In this document: in pieces, positions 33,759 to 42,180 of the stretch
Layout of the letters: each line of letters opens with the position of its first letter
How positions within the stretch are numbered: position 1 is the first letter of the stretch
Assembly (NCBI RefSeq): GCF_014333585.1
Contig: NZ_JACSCW010000005.1
Coordinates: forward strand, 1 to 64,000
DNA: 64,000 nucleotides
Source: Hymenobacter sp. BT188
GTDB taxonomy: Bacteria > Bacteroidota > Bacteroidia > Cytophagales > Hymenobacteraceae
Direction of reading: 5' to 3'
The notes under the pieces: generated by a model
The model's input: the letters and a program-made list of their open reading frames with translations, nothing else
The model's database searches: none
Told to the model about the DNA's origin: nothing
Made by a program: the position numbers and the translations under genes

Positions 33759-34349
33759 ATGACAAACTGGAAGGACTTATACTACTTACAAACGGGCACC
33801 CCGCGCCAGCAACTAGCCTATGCCACCTTGCAAAAACTAGGCGTACTGACCACGCTGCGCCATTTTGATCCGGTGCTGGCCGGCACCATTCCGCTGGACA
33901 TTGACATTGCCGGCAGCGACCTCGACGTGCTGTGTGCCGTAGCTCCTGCTGAGGTGTCTTCTTTCGCTGAGCTGCTCCGCTCCCACTATGCCCACCTTCC
34001 CGAGTTTGCGCTAGCGCAGAAAATCATCAACCACCGTGCGTCGGTGGTGTGCCGCTTTCGTTACCAGGAGTTTGAGGTGGAGATTTTTGGGCAGGATTGT
34101 CCTACGGAAGCTCAACACGCCTTCCGGCATATGGTCGTGGAAGACGTGGTGCTGCAAGCCGGGGGTGAAGCGTGGCGCAGGGCCGTGCGCCAGCTGAAAG
34201 AAAAAGGCCTGAAAACGGAGCCTGCCTTTGCGACCCTCTTGCAGCTGCGCGGCGATCCATACGAGGGCTTGTTGACACTAGAAGGCAAAAGCATAGAGGA
34301 AATTCGCATGTGGATAGCTAATCTTCCCGCGCCGCTTGACGTAGGTTGA
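33759..34349 (+). CDS. DUF4269 nucleotidyltransferase-like protein
   Basis: Protein of 196 residues matching DUF4269. The key stretch LAGTIPLDIDIAGSDLDVLC resembles a nucleotidyltransferase active site with paired aspartates (GSDLDV), followed by EVEIFGQ that could supply the third acidic residue. No signal peptide. The biochemical activity of the family is not established. Upstream of a creatininase gene with 61 bases between them, so co-transcription is possible. Confidence 0.85.
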   Translation: MTNWKDLYYLQTGTPRQQLAYATLQKLGVLTTLRHFDPVLAGTIPLDIDIAGSDLDVLCAVAPAEVSSFAELLRSHYAHLPEFALAQKIINHRASVVCRFRYQEFEVEIFGQDCPTEAQHAFRHMVVEDVVLQAGGEAWRRAVRQLKEKGLKTEPAFATLLQLRGDPYEGLLTLEGKSIEEIRMWIANLPAPLDVG

Positions 34350-34410
34350 TGTCCAGCGTTCCACCTCATCTTATAGCTGCCAAGCAGCATTCTTTTCTAG
34401 TCCTTCTCCT

Positions 34411-35178
34411 ATGACTCCACGCCCCTATATCCTTGCCGAAACCACCTGGCAGCAGGTGAAAGAAACGAAGTACGAAGTAGTGGTGCTGCCCTGGGGCGCC
34501 ACCGAGGCGCACAACTACCACCTCCCCTACGCCACCGACAACTACCAGTGCGACTACGTGGCGGCCGAAGCGGCCCGCAAAGCCTGGGACCGGGGGGCAA
34601 AAGTGGTGGTGCTGCCCACCATTCCCTTCGGTGTGAACACTGGCCAGTTAGATATCACCCTCGATATGAACCTGAATCCCAGCACCCAACTACTCATTCT
34701 GCGCGATATGGTGCAGGTGCTGGCGCGGCAGGGCATTCCGAAGCTGGTGGTGCTGAATGGCCACGGCGGCAACGACTTTCGGCAGATGCTGCGCGAGCTG
34801 CAAGCAGAGTTTCCGAGCGTTTTTCTCTGCACGCTCAACTGGTTTAAGGCCGCCGACCGCAGCCAGTTCTTCACCGCCCCAGGCGACCACGCCGATGCTA
34901 TGGAAACCAGCGCCATGCTGCATATTGCCCCCCAGCTAGTTCGTCCGCTATCAGAAGCTGGCGACGGCGCATCCAAGCAATTCAAAGTCAAGGCCTTCAA
35001 GCAAGGTTGGGCGTGGGCGCAGCGCGAGTGGAGCAAGGTATCGGCCGACACGGGCGTGGGCGACCCAGCTGAGGCGACCACCGAAAAAGGCCAGGCGTTT
35101 CTAGAAGCGGTGACCACTAATATTGGGCAATTCCTGGTAGATCTGGCCGCCGCCGACCCGCAGGACTTGTACGAATAG
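34411..35178 (+). CDS. Creatininase-family amidohydrolase
   Basis: Metal-dependent amidohydrolase of 255 residues. Metal and catalytic residues are evident in PWGATEAHNYHLPYATDNY (E and H), LNGHGGND and GDHADAMETSAML. The family covers creatininase, the riboflavin/F420 enzyme FAPy deformylase (ArfB) and mycofactocin MftE; none of their partner genes is here, so the substrate is unknown. Two heptamers of the GCCCCCC type, in opposite orientations, lie within the gene (34592 and 34927). Confidence 0.9.
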   Translation: MTPRPYILAETTWQQVKETKYEVVVLPWGATEAHNYHLPYATDNYQCDYVAAEAARKAWDRGAKVVVLPTIPFGVNTGQLDITLDMNLNPSTQLLILRDMVQVLARQGIPKLVVLNGHGGNDFRQMLRELQAEFPSVFLCTLNWFKAADRSQFFTAPGDHADAMETSAMLHIAPQLVRPLSEAGDGASKQFKVKAFKQGWAWAQREWSKVSADTGVGDPAEATTEKGQAFLEAVTTNIGQFLVDLAAADPQDLYE

Positions 35179-35253
35179 ATGGCGCCGCTATCTCGTCTGC
35201 CGAACTTTGTGCAAGTTTGAGCCGGCACCACTTCCGCCCTACTTTTTGATCTC

Positions 35254-36192
35254 ATGAAGTACTTACTCCTGTCACGTCGCACGCTGCTACTGGCCACCGT
35301 TTTCTGGGCGCTGGGCTTTGCCTTACAGGCCCAACCAACTATGAAAGAAGGCTATATCAGTGTGCCAGGGGGCAAAGTTTGGTACAAAATAATGGGAGCC
35401 GACAAGCCGGGAACGCCCTTGCTGCTCCTACACGGCGGGCCGGGGTCGGGGAGCGGCAGCTTCGAGGGCTTTGTGGCCTTGGCCGATGAGCGGCCCGTCA
35501 TTATGTACGACCAGCTAGGCTGCGGCAAATCGGATAAACCGGATAATCCGCAGCTGTGGACCTTGGAGCGGTTTGTAACCGAACTGGAGCAGGTAGTAGC
35601 GGCGCTGGGCTACCCGAAGTTGCATTTACTGGGTCACTCTTGGGGCGGCACGCTGGCCACCGAGTATTTGCTCACCAAAAAGCCCCCCACTGTCGTCAGC
35701 CTTATTCAGTCGAGCCCATTGCTGGATACCAAGCGCTGGGTGCAGGATGCGGAGCGCTACATTGCTCAGCTCCCGCCCGCTCAGCAAAAGGCGATGCGCC
35801 TGTATGCCGCCACCGATGAGCCCAGCAAACAAGCGTATAAAGAAGCAGTTACGCTCTACAACCGCCAGCACCTGTACCGCAACGGCCCAATGCCGCCAAA
35901 TCCAACGTTCGGCATGCAGGTATACGAAACCATGTGGGGACCCGACGAAGCCCAAGCCACTGGCTCACTGAAAAACTACTCCCGCGCCAACGACCTCAAA
36001 AAGCTCACGGTGCCAGTGCTTTACTTATGCGGCCGCTACGATGAAGCTGCTCCCGCCACGGTGGCTTATTTCCAGAAGCAAACGCCCAATTCGCAGTTGG
36101 TAGTCTTTGAAAATGCTTCCCACAAGGCTTATTGGGAAGTGCCGGAGCAATACTTCCAGACTGTTCGGGCATTTTTGCGCAAGCAGAAGTAA
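35254..36192 (+). CDS. Secreted proline-iminopeptidase-like alpha/beta hydrolase
   Basis: Hydrolase of 312 residues. A signal peptide (RTLLLATVFWALGFALQAQ) shows export. The proline iminopeptidase (S33) hallmarks are the LLLLHGGPGSGS oxyanion motif, VIMYDQLGCGKSDKP, and the nucleophile elbow GHSWGGTLATEY. An aspartate (CGRYDEAAPA) and a late histidine (ENASHKAYWEVPEQY) complete the triad. Probably cleaves N-terminal proline or amides from peptides in the periplasm or outside. Upstream TACTTTTTG resembles, but does not fit, the -7 box. Confidence 0.9.
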   Translation: MKYLLLSRRTLLLATVFWALGFALQAQPTMKEGYISVPGGKVWYKIMGADKPGTPLLLLHGGPGSGSGSFEGFVALADERPVIMYDQLGCGKSDKPDNPQLWTLERFVTELEQVVAALGYPKLHLLGHSWGGTLATEYLLTKKPPTVVSLIQSSPLLDTKRWVQDAERYIAQLPPAQQKAMRLYAATDEPSKQAYKEAVTLYNRQHLYRNGPMPPNPTFGMQVYETMWGPDEAQATGSLKNYSRANDLKKLTVPVLYLCGRYDEAAPATVAYFQKQTPNSQLVVFENASHKAYWEVPEQYFQTVRAFLRKQK

Positions 36193-36299
36193 GCCGTATT
36201 TCTATTCTGTTAAACCCAGAAAACGAGTAGTAGCAGTCTGCGTAAAGGGCTGCTACGTATGCAGGTCTACTCGTTCCTTTGGTCAGTCGTTATTCACTT

Positions 36300-37010
36300 A
36301 TGCAGCAGCCCCGCTCTACCGGCAATTCCAAGGTTATCCTCTTCGACGTAAACGAAACGTTGCTGGACATGAGCAAGTTGAAAAACGCGCTCATCAAAGC
36401 CTTCAACAACAAAGCAGCTTTTCAGCAATGGTTTGGGCTGCTGCTACAGTATTCATTGGTCGATACGGTGACCAACCACTACCACGACTTTCGCACCATC
36501 GGCGACGCGGCCCTGGATATGACGGCCAATATGCTGCAGGAAAGAACACTGAAGTCGGCCGAGAAGCATAAGCTTTTGGCTCTCATGACAGAGCTGCCGG
36601 CGCACAAAGACGTGCCCGAAGGTCTGAAAATGCTCGCTAAAGCCGGTTATTCGCTGGTGGCGCTTACCAATTCCACGCGCAGCGTGCTCGACGAGCAGCT
36701 GCGCTACGCCGACATCATTCATTACTTCGAGCAGGGCCTGAGTGTGGATGATCAGCGCCGCTACAAACCGCAGCTCGACGTCTATCATACCGCCGCGCGC
36801 CAGGCCGGAGCAGAGCCCACTTCCGCTACCCTGATTGCCGCCCACGGCTGGGATATTGCGGGTGCGCTGCACGCCGGACTATCGGCGGGGTTCATTACCC
36901 GCAAAGGCCAGACGTTGTATCCGCTGGCGCCATCGCCCACTTATCAAGGGAAAACACTGCCGGAAGTAGCCAAGCAGATTATCGACCAAAAAGCCCCCCA
37001 GCGGCCTTAG
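36300..37010 (+). CDS. Haloacid dehalogenase type II-like HAD hydrolase
   Basis: HAD-superfamily protein of 236 residues, ATG at 36300 (an upstream frame start at 36279 is unlikely). Motif I is LFDVNETLLDM with the nucleophilic aspartate and an N two residues on, as in 2-haloacid dehalogenases; motif II is ALTNSTRS; the lysine is in RRYKPQLDVY; motif IV region is IAAHGWDIAGALHAG. It would hydrolyse C-Cl or phosphate bonds. Ends with an AAAAAGCCCCCCAG stretch inside the last codons, where a terminator arm would be expected, overlapping the 3' end. Confidence 0.88.
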   Translation: MQQPRSTGNSKVILFDVNETLLDMSKLKNALIKAFNNKAAFQQWFGLLLQYSLVDTVTNHYHDFRTIGDAALDMTANMLQERTLKSAEKHKLLALMTELPAHKDVPEGLKMLAKAGYSLVALTNSTRSVLDEQLRYADIIHYFEQGLSVDDQRRYKPQLDVYHTAARQAGAEPTSATLIAAHGWDIAGALHAGLSAGFITRKGQTLYPLAPSPTYQGKTLPEVAKQIIDQKAPQRP

Positions 37011-37015
37011 CGCCG

Positions 37016-37453
37016 TTAAGCTTGCATCAGCGAATCCCGGGTTTGCGCTTGACTGAGCCACTCCATCGCATCGCCCTCGTTGCTAAAGAAAGACACGGCA
37101 AAAGGCTGATTGTCGGAACCATCGGGCACTTCGTAGCCGGGCCCGTTGATAATGGTTTCCAGCAGCGTTGGACTCGTGAGATAAGCCACGTACAGGCGAC
37201 CGCCCAGCTGCGCAGCCATATCCAGAAAGTACTCGGTGAACAACCAGCGGGTGATGGCCGGATCGTTGAGCGTACGCCGCCGGATATCCTGTAGCCAGAA
37301 GCGGCATCCGGTAGCTAATGCACTTTGGGTAAGCTGTTTATACGTATGAGGCAACGCCTCCACCGGAGGTTGGTAGCCCCAGCGCCCGACGAACAGGTTC
37401 AGGTCGGATCGGTAGGTAGTTTCGAGCAGATCGGGTAGCTTCTCAGCGGCCAT
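37016..37453 (-). CDS. Hypothetical protein, possibly STAS-like
   Basis: Protein of 145 residues, start taken as the ATG at 37453 (other ATGs at 37489 and 37504 are possible). LPDLLETTYRSDLNLFVGRW opens an alpha/beta pattern: a strand, a helix, a strand with CRFWLQDIRR, a long helix and RLYVAYLTSP. This resembles the layout of STAS or SpoIIAA-like domains and also of the broken gene at 6571-6834, so the two may be distant relatives. Convergent with the HAD gene, five bases between stops. Function unknown. Confidence 0.6.
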   Translation of the reverse strand: MAAEKLPDLLETTYRSDLNLFVGRWGYQPPVEALPHTYKQLTQSALATGCRFWLQDIRRRTLNDPAITRWLFTEYFLDMAAQLGGRLYVAYLTSPTLLETIINGPGYEVPDGSDNQPFAVSFFSNEGDAMEWLSQAQTRDSLMQA

Positions 37454-37579
37454 AATTGCGGAATTTTGGAGGGCGAATATAGCCGTCATCAGGTAATGCG
37501 TCATGACTCTGAAGCCCGTCCAAAGAATCACTTATGCAGAGCAATGCGAAGTCTTTCGATTACAGTTGTTTCCAAAGAA

Positions 37580-37673
37580 CGTCATGCAGAGCACAGCGAA
37601 GCATCTCGCCTGCTGACGTTGCAAGAGTAATTCAACGAAGCGAGCGAGATGCTTCGCTGTGCTCTGCATGACG
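37580..37673. repeat. REP-like inverted repeat, copy C
   Basis: Perfect 30-bp arms beginning CGTCATGCAGAGCACAGCGA, separated by a 34-base loop. A single extra, diverged arm (TTATGCAGAGCAATGCGAAG) lies about 50 bases upstream, suggesting a decayed neighbour. Confidence 0.9.
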
Positions 37674-37710
37674 TGCTATTTATCTGCACGATGTGCTATT
37701 TATAGAAGGC

Positions 37711-37747
37711 AAAAAAGCCCCCCAATGTTATGTTGGGGGGCTTTTTT
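37711..37747 (-). terminator. GCCCCCC-stem terminator for the M13 gene
   Basis: Stem GCCCCCCAA (37717-37725) with TTGGGGGGC (37733-37741), A- and T-runs on both sides. It lies 22 bases beyond the 3' end of the M13 protease gene on the minus strand. Confidence 0.9.
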
Positions 37748-37768
37748 ATCAATTACTAACACAAAACG

Positions 37769-39883
37769 CTACCAGATCTTGGCCCGGTCAGCTTCGGCGC
37801 GCACCATTTTCTGGCCGGGTTTGCAGCCGAAGGCTTCGTAGAACTGCGGCATGTTCATGAGCGGGCCGATGGTGCGGTATTGGCCCGGCGAGTGCGGATC
37901 GGTGAGCACTTGCTGACGCAGGGCCTCGGGCCGGATGTTGGTGCGGCGCAGCTGCGCCCACGACAAGAAAAAGCGCTGCTCGGGCGTGAAGCCGTCGATT
38001 TTGGGGCGCGGGCCGTTGCCGTACTTCTTCTGCAATTGCTTTTGCAAAGCGGCGTACACAATGGTGAGGCCGGCGAAGTCAGCCAGGTTTTCGCCCATCG
38101 TCAGCTTGCCGTTTACATATACCGAGTCGAGGGGCGAGAAGGCGTCGTACTGTCGGCCCACGATGGCGGCGCGCTTCGTGAAATTCTCGGCGTCCTCTTT
38201 CGTCCACCAGTCGCGCAAATTACCCTGGGAGTCGTACTGCCGGCCCTGGTCGTCGAAGCCGTGCGTGATTTCGTGGCCCATCACGCCCCCGATGGCGCCG
38301 TAGTTCACTGCGTCATCGGCGTTAGGGTCGAAGAAAGGCGGTTGGAGGTAGCCGGCCGGAAACACGATTTCGTTCATCGGCGGGTTGTAGTACGCATTGA
38401 TGGTGGGCGGCGTCATGCCCCACTCATTGCGGTCGATGGGTTGCCCGTACTTCTGCACGTTCTGCTGGTAGTTCCACTTGCGGGCGTTCAGCACGTTTTG
38501 CAGGTACGAGTCGCGCGAGATGGTCAGCGCCGAATAGTCCTTCCACTTATCCGGATAGCCGATTTTGACGCGCAGCGCGTTGAGCTTTTTCAGGGCTTCA
38601 GCCTTGGTGGCATCGCTCATCCAAGTGTTGCTCTGTATGTGCTCCGCCATCGATTCCTTCACATTGGCCACCATATCTAGGGCCTTTTGCTTGGCTTCGG
38701 GCGAGAAGGCTTTATCCACGTAGAGTTGGCCAAAGGCTTCCCCCAGGGTGTTATCGGTGGCGGCCAGCATGCGCTTCCAGCGTACCGGCTGCTGCTTGGC
38801 GCCGCTCTGTACCTGCGCAAACCGGAAAGCTTCGTCGCTGTACGCTTTGGGCAACGCCGACGTTACGGAGCTCACTAGCTGCCATTGCAGATAGGTTTTG
38901 AGGTCAGCGAGCGGCTCGGTTTTCAGTACGGCGTTCAACTCCTGAAAAAACTGCGGCTGCCCAACAATAACCTCCTTGGCGGCTCCGAGCTTGTTTTGGG
39001 CCAGAATAGTAGGCAGGCCAACGGCGGGAAACTGCTGGTGGAAGGCCGCCACCGTCATCTTATTGTAGTTGGCGTTGGGGTCGCGCAATTCTACGCGGGT
39101 TTTGGAAGCTTTGGCGAGCCGGGTTTCCAGGCGCAGAATGGCGGCGGCTTTCTTGGCGGCCGTTGCGGCTGGGTCGCCCATTAGCTGAAACGTATTGGTC
39201 ATATACGTTACGAAGGCATCCCGCACGGCCTTCGAGCGCGCGTCATCCTTCAGGTAATAGTCGCGGTCAGGCATGCTCAGCCCGCCCTGGTTCAGGTTGA
39301 CGGCGTACACGGTGCTGTTCTTGCGGTCGGGCGAAACGCCGGCCCGGAAAAAGGCCCCCGTGCTCAATTGATGCTGAGTGGCTACCGTAGCGGGCAGACT
39401 CTTGAGGTCTTTGGTAGCGGCAATGCGTGCCAATTCAGGCTTCAGGGCAGCGGTACCAGCCTTCTCGATAGCCATTGAATCCATGCCGGAGGCGTAGTAA
39501 TCGCCCACTTTCTGAGCATTACTGCCTTTCTCGGCGCTGGTGTTGGCCGCGGCTTCTTCCAGCAGCTGGCGCAGCAGGGCCTGGGTGCGGTCGCCGAGCA
39601 GGTTGCGCGGCCCCCAGCTGGAAGCGTAGGCCGGAATCGGATTGTTTTTAAGCCAATTGCCGCCCGAAAACTGAAAGAAGTCTTCGCAGGCGTCCACCGA
39701 TCGGTCGATGTCGGCCACATCGATACCGACGCCTTTAATGCTGGGCTGCTCAGCAGCGGTAGCTTCTGCCGTAGCGGTAGCAGCCGCGGTGTCGGTTGGG
39801 GGGGTGCTGGTAGCGCAGCCGGCCAGCAAAAGAGCGGCGGTGGCAGCCAGAGTTCGGGGAAGCGTGTAGTAATGAATTTGCAT
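37769..39883 (-). CDS. M13-family (neprilysin-like) lipoprotein metallopeptidase
   Basis: Zinc peptidase of 704 residues. The ATG at 39883 is chosen because it gives a lipoprotein signal with lipobox LLLAGC (C23). The zinc site is HEITHGFD near residue 534 and the third ligand lies in GENLADFAGL near 597; VNAYYNPPMNEIVFPAG and a terminal CKPGQKM...W ending are conserved in the family (the C-terminal W is the last residue). It is probably attached to the outer or inner membrane and degrades extracytoplasmic peptides. Normal length for bacterial PepO-type enzymes. Confidence 0.94.
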   Translation of the reverse strand: MQIHYYTLPRTLAATAALLLAGCATSTPPTDTAAATATAEATAAEQPSIKGVGIDVADIDRSVDACEDFFQFSGGNWLKNNPIPAYASSWGPRNLLGDRTQALLRQLLEEAAANTSAEKGSNAQKVGDYYASGMDSMAIEKAGTAALKPELARIAATKDLKSLPATVATQHQLSTGAFFRAGVSPDRKNSTVYAVNLNQGGLSMPDRDYYLKDDARSKAVRDAFVTYMTNTFQLMGDPAATAAKKAAAILRLETRLAKASKTRVELRDPNANYNKMTVAAFHQQFPAVGLPTILAQNKLGAAKEVIVGQPQFFQELNAVLKTEPLADLKTYLQWQLVSSVTSALPKAYSDEAFRFAQVQSGAKQQPVRWKRMLAATDNTLGEAFGQLYVDKAFSPEAKQKALDMVANVKESMAEHIQSNTWMSDATKAEALKKLNALRVKIGYPDKWKDYSALTISRDSYLQNVLNARKWNYQQNVQKYGQPIDRNEWGMTPPTINAYYNPPMNEIVFPAGYLQPPFFDPNADDAVNYGAIGGVMGHEITHGFDDQGRQYDSQGNLRDWWTKEDAENFTKRAAIVGRQYDAFSPLDSVYVNGKLTMGENLADFAGLTIVYAALQKQLQKKYGNGPRPKIDGFTPEQRFFLSWAQLRRTNIRPEALRQQVLTDPHSPGQYRTIGPLMNMPQFYEAFGCKPGQKMVRAEADRAKIW

Positions 39884-40225
39884 GCGATAGAATAGAGGTG
39901 ACAAGGTTTGGATGCCGAATGAGGTCAGGGAAAGACTAAGTGACGCGGCGCGGGCTGCATATTCCCCGCAGGCAAATCCTGCATACGAGGCTTTAGTGAT
40001 TTACAAAGAAAGCCTTTTACCGTGGCCCGTAACCCAACGGCAGAAAGCACTGGTGCTAGGACGAAAAAAATCGTGGCGCCACTCACTCGTCTCGTAGTAT
40101 CACTTCGCGGCTTCTTCACCAATCGTAACTTCACGAACCGTCAGTTACCGTAAACTTATCGGGCTGCTGTCTGGTACTTCTTCCCGCAGGCCAACTCGCC
40201 ACTTCACCACTGACTTTTTCACCTC
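39884..40225. other. Intergenic region, no firmly supported gene
   Basis: 342 bases between divergent genes. A plus-strand frame at 39912-40097 (61 codons, starting MPNEVRERLSDAARAAYSP) is possible but has no recognised relatives and lies in the expected promoter region of the M13 gene. No other structure was noticed. Confidence 0.35.
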
Positions 40226-41080
40226 ATGCGTACCATCAAGCAACAGCACCAAGCCGTTAGCGCTCCTATCGCCGACCTGATTACCTACCGGGCCCTGCCC
40301 ACGCAGTCGGTCGATCATCTCGATCCTTTTCTGTTTTTGAACCACCACGGCCCGCAGGTATATCGGCCCAACAATCGTGGGTTGCCTTTCGGACCTCACC
40401 CCCACCGCGGGTTTGAAACAGTCACGTTTATTCTGGCTGGCGACATTATGCACCAGGATTCCGGCGGCCACGAAAGCGTGATTGAGGCCGGCGGTATTCA
40501 GTGGATGACGGCTGGCAGCGGCCTGATTCACGCCGAGATATCGTCGCCCGCCTTCAAGCGCACCGGCGGCGACCTGGAGATTTTGCAATTGTGGGTAAAT
40601 CTGCCGGCCAAGCACAAAATGACCGAGCCCCAGTACACCGGCCTGCAAAAAGCCGATATCCCGGCGATAGTGCAGGACGAAGGCCGGGTTATTATCAATG
40701 CTGTTTCGGGCAACTGGCTGGGCACGGCCGGGGCCATGCAGCCCCTCACCGATATGCAGCTGGCCACCGTGGAAATGAAGGCGGGGGGCAAATTGGCGCT
40801 GACGATTCCCGCCGAGCGCACCATTTTCTTCTACACCATCCGGGGCCAGGTGCGCGTAAACGGCGAGCAAACGGAAGCCCGTCGCCTGCTGGAGTTCAAC
40901 TACGACGGCGACGACCTGCATCTCGAAGCCCTCACCGATGCCGTGGTGCTGCTAGGGCACGCCGCACCGTTTCAAGAGCCTATAGTGGCTGCTGGTCCCT
41001 TCGTGATGAATACTGACGCCGAAATTCAACAGGCATACCAGGACTACCGCGCTGGCAAATTCGGCACTTGGGAGGGCTAA
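40226..41080 (+). CDS. Pirin-family protein
   Basis: Bicupin protein of 284 residues. The N-terminal cupin keeps the metal ligands of pirin (PHPHRGFETVTFILAG, then QDSGG, and a later HAE in GSGLIHAEIS). The C-terminal cupin is present (FFYTIRGQVRVNG) and the family ending LLGHAAPFQEPIVAAGPFVMN is clear. Bacterial pirins include quercetin dioxygenases and regulators of pyruvate metabolism; which applies here cannot be told. Contains a GGGGGGCAAA motif. Confidence 0.92.
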   Translation: MRTIKQQHQAVSAPIADLITYRALPTQSVDHLDPFLFLNHHGPQVYRPNNRGLPFGPHPHRGFETVTFILAGDIMHQDSGGHESVIEAGGIQWMTAGSGLIHAEISSPAFKRTGGDLEILQLWVNLPAKHKMTEPQYTGLQKADIPAIVQDEGRVIINAVSGNWLGTAGAMQPLTDMQLATVEMKAGGKLALTIPAERTIFFYTIRGQVRVNGEQTEARRLLEFNYDGDDLHLEALTDAVVLLGHAAPFQEPIVAAGPFVMNTDAEIQQAYQDYRAGKFGTWEG

Positions 41081-41100
41081 TCAATTGCTTTTAAAAGCCG

Positions 41101-41193
41101 GTCATGCAGAGCGCAGCGCAGCATCTCGCGTGCTGGTGTCAGATTATTATTCCTACTACCGCGAGCGAGATGCTGCGCTGCCCTCTGCATGAC
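41101..41193. repeat. REP-like inverted repeat, copy D
   Basis: 29-bp arms beginning GTCATGCAGAGCGCAGCGCA with one mismatch between arms and a 35-base loop. The left arm is nearly identical to that of copy A. Confidence 0.88.
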
Positions 41194-41214
41194 GGTCGTG
41201 AGTTTTGAAAGGCA

Positions 41215-41251
41215 ATAAAAAAGCTCCCCAGATATGCCTAGGGGGCTTTTT
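41215..41251. terminator. Bidirectional terminator
   Basis: Imperfect stem AAAAAAGCTCCCCAG / CTAGGGGGCTTTTT, a diverged relative of the GCCCCCC terminators. The T-run abuts the stop codon of the following minus-strand gene. Confidence 0.75.
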
Positions 41252-41507
41252 ACATGTGTGATTTTCCCTTCAAGTCCCAATGGCTTGCTGCCGCCTGAGC
41301 ATCACCAGAGGCCCGCTTGATGGTGCGCTTGTACCGCTCGCCGATAATCACGCCATCGGGACGGCGCTTGCCGATGAACAGCATGACGGGTTCGCCATTT
41401 TCGTTGGTCACGAAGGTGATATCGTGGCCTTTAAACACGTCATCAATCGTGGCGGACGGCTCATAGATTTTGTTGAGCTTATCGAATAAAAGGCGGTGGA
41501 GCGGCAT
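41250..41507 (-). CDS. Small conserved protein, paralogue of 6122-6379
   Basis: Protein of 85 residues, identical in length to its paralogue 35 kb away. Shared blocks are DVFKGHDITFVTNENGEPV, GKRRPDGVI, GERYKRTIKR and SHWDLKGK; the N-terminus (MPLHRLLFDKLNKIYEP) is also similar. No family name or function is known to me. Both copies are single genes on the minus strand with unrelated neighbours. Confidence 0.78.
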   Translation of the reverse strand: MPLHRLLFDKLNKIYEPSATIDDVFKGHDITFVTNENGEPVMLFIGKRRPDGVIIGERYKRTIKRASGDAQAAASHWDLKGKSHM

Positions 41508-41570
41508 AGCAGGGGGGTAAGTAGCACCACCGTTTACGCGGCAGGTCAGTGCCGGGGTTTGCCAAAGCAG

Positions 41571-42110
41571 CTACTTAGTCATTACCGACACCGAGCCATT
41601 TTTGCCTTTTTCGCCGTAAGCCTTCACAGCATCGTCCGCCGACAACACCGTTACTTGCTGAAGTTGGCTCGGCAGCAGGCGCTCCATTTCTGTCAGCGTC
41701 ACCTGCTGGCCATCTACGAGCAGTAGCTTATTAGTAAGATCTACGCTACGGTTCAGCTTTTTATTCAGTTCCACCACCGGAGCCGCGTTTTCGTTGCCCT
41801 TGGTCGTAATCAAGATAACCTGCGTCTCGGGTACATTGCCCACTATCTGGCGGACAGTAGCGCCCTTGAGGACGTTCACCATAGCGATGCTAGCAGGATT
41901 CACCTTTTCGGCCACTTCCTTGCTCACTTTCTGGCCATCTACATAATACAACACACCATCGGGCAAGCCTGTTGCATTCTGTACCACGGTAGTTGGGACG
42001 GTGGCATAGGCAGCGGGGGCAGCGGCGCTTAAACTTAATGCCACAACCAATGGGCTAATAAACAAGCGCTTAGCTATACGGCTTGTAAGAGATTTCTTTC
42101 CGTTTTTCAT
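41571..42110 (-). CDS. Secreted protein with two plug-like repeats
   Basis: Exported protein of 179 residues with a signal peptide (LFISPLVVALSLSAAAPAAYA). Two repeats follow. Repeat 1 (about 53-105) reads GVLYYVDGQKVS, AMVNVLKGATVRQ, VILITTKGNE; repeat 2 (about 120-178) reads KLLLVDGQQVT, QQVTVLSADDAVKAYGEKG, VSVMTK. This is the style of a TonB-dependent receptor plug. Repeat 1 is clearly similar to the periplasmic part of the M56 protein next upstream (YYLDGKPTVK, NVQVLKGKAAQ, VVAVTTKGNE). It may compete for, or present, the same ligand. Third gene of a BlaI-M56 operon (70 bases behind M56). Confidence 0.75.
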   Translation of the reverse strand: MKNGKKSLTSRIAKRLFISPLVVALSLSAAAPAAYATVPTTVVQNATGLPDGVLYYVDGQKVSKEVAEKVNPASIAMVNVLKGATVRQIVGNVPETQVILITTKGNENAAPVVELNKKLNRSVDLTNKLLLVDGQQVTLTEMERLLPSQLQQVTVLSADDAVKAYGEKGKNGSVSVMTK

Positions 42111-42180
42111 GCTAAGAAGTGAATAAAAAGGAAATACCTATAAATTTTAATTCTTGGCGAGTTGCTTCTGCTGCGGCACT

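Larger units (their letters stand above)
37454..37768. other. Intergenic region with repeats and a terminator
   Basis: 315 bases between two minus-strand genes. It contains a lone repeat arm (about 37533-37557), the REP-like copy C (37580-37673), a short direct repeat TGCTATTTAT (two copies near 37674 and 37693) and the terminator of the M13 gene. Confidence 0.75.
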
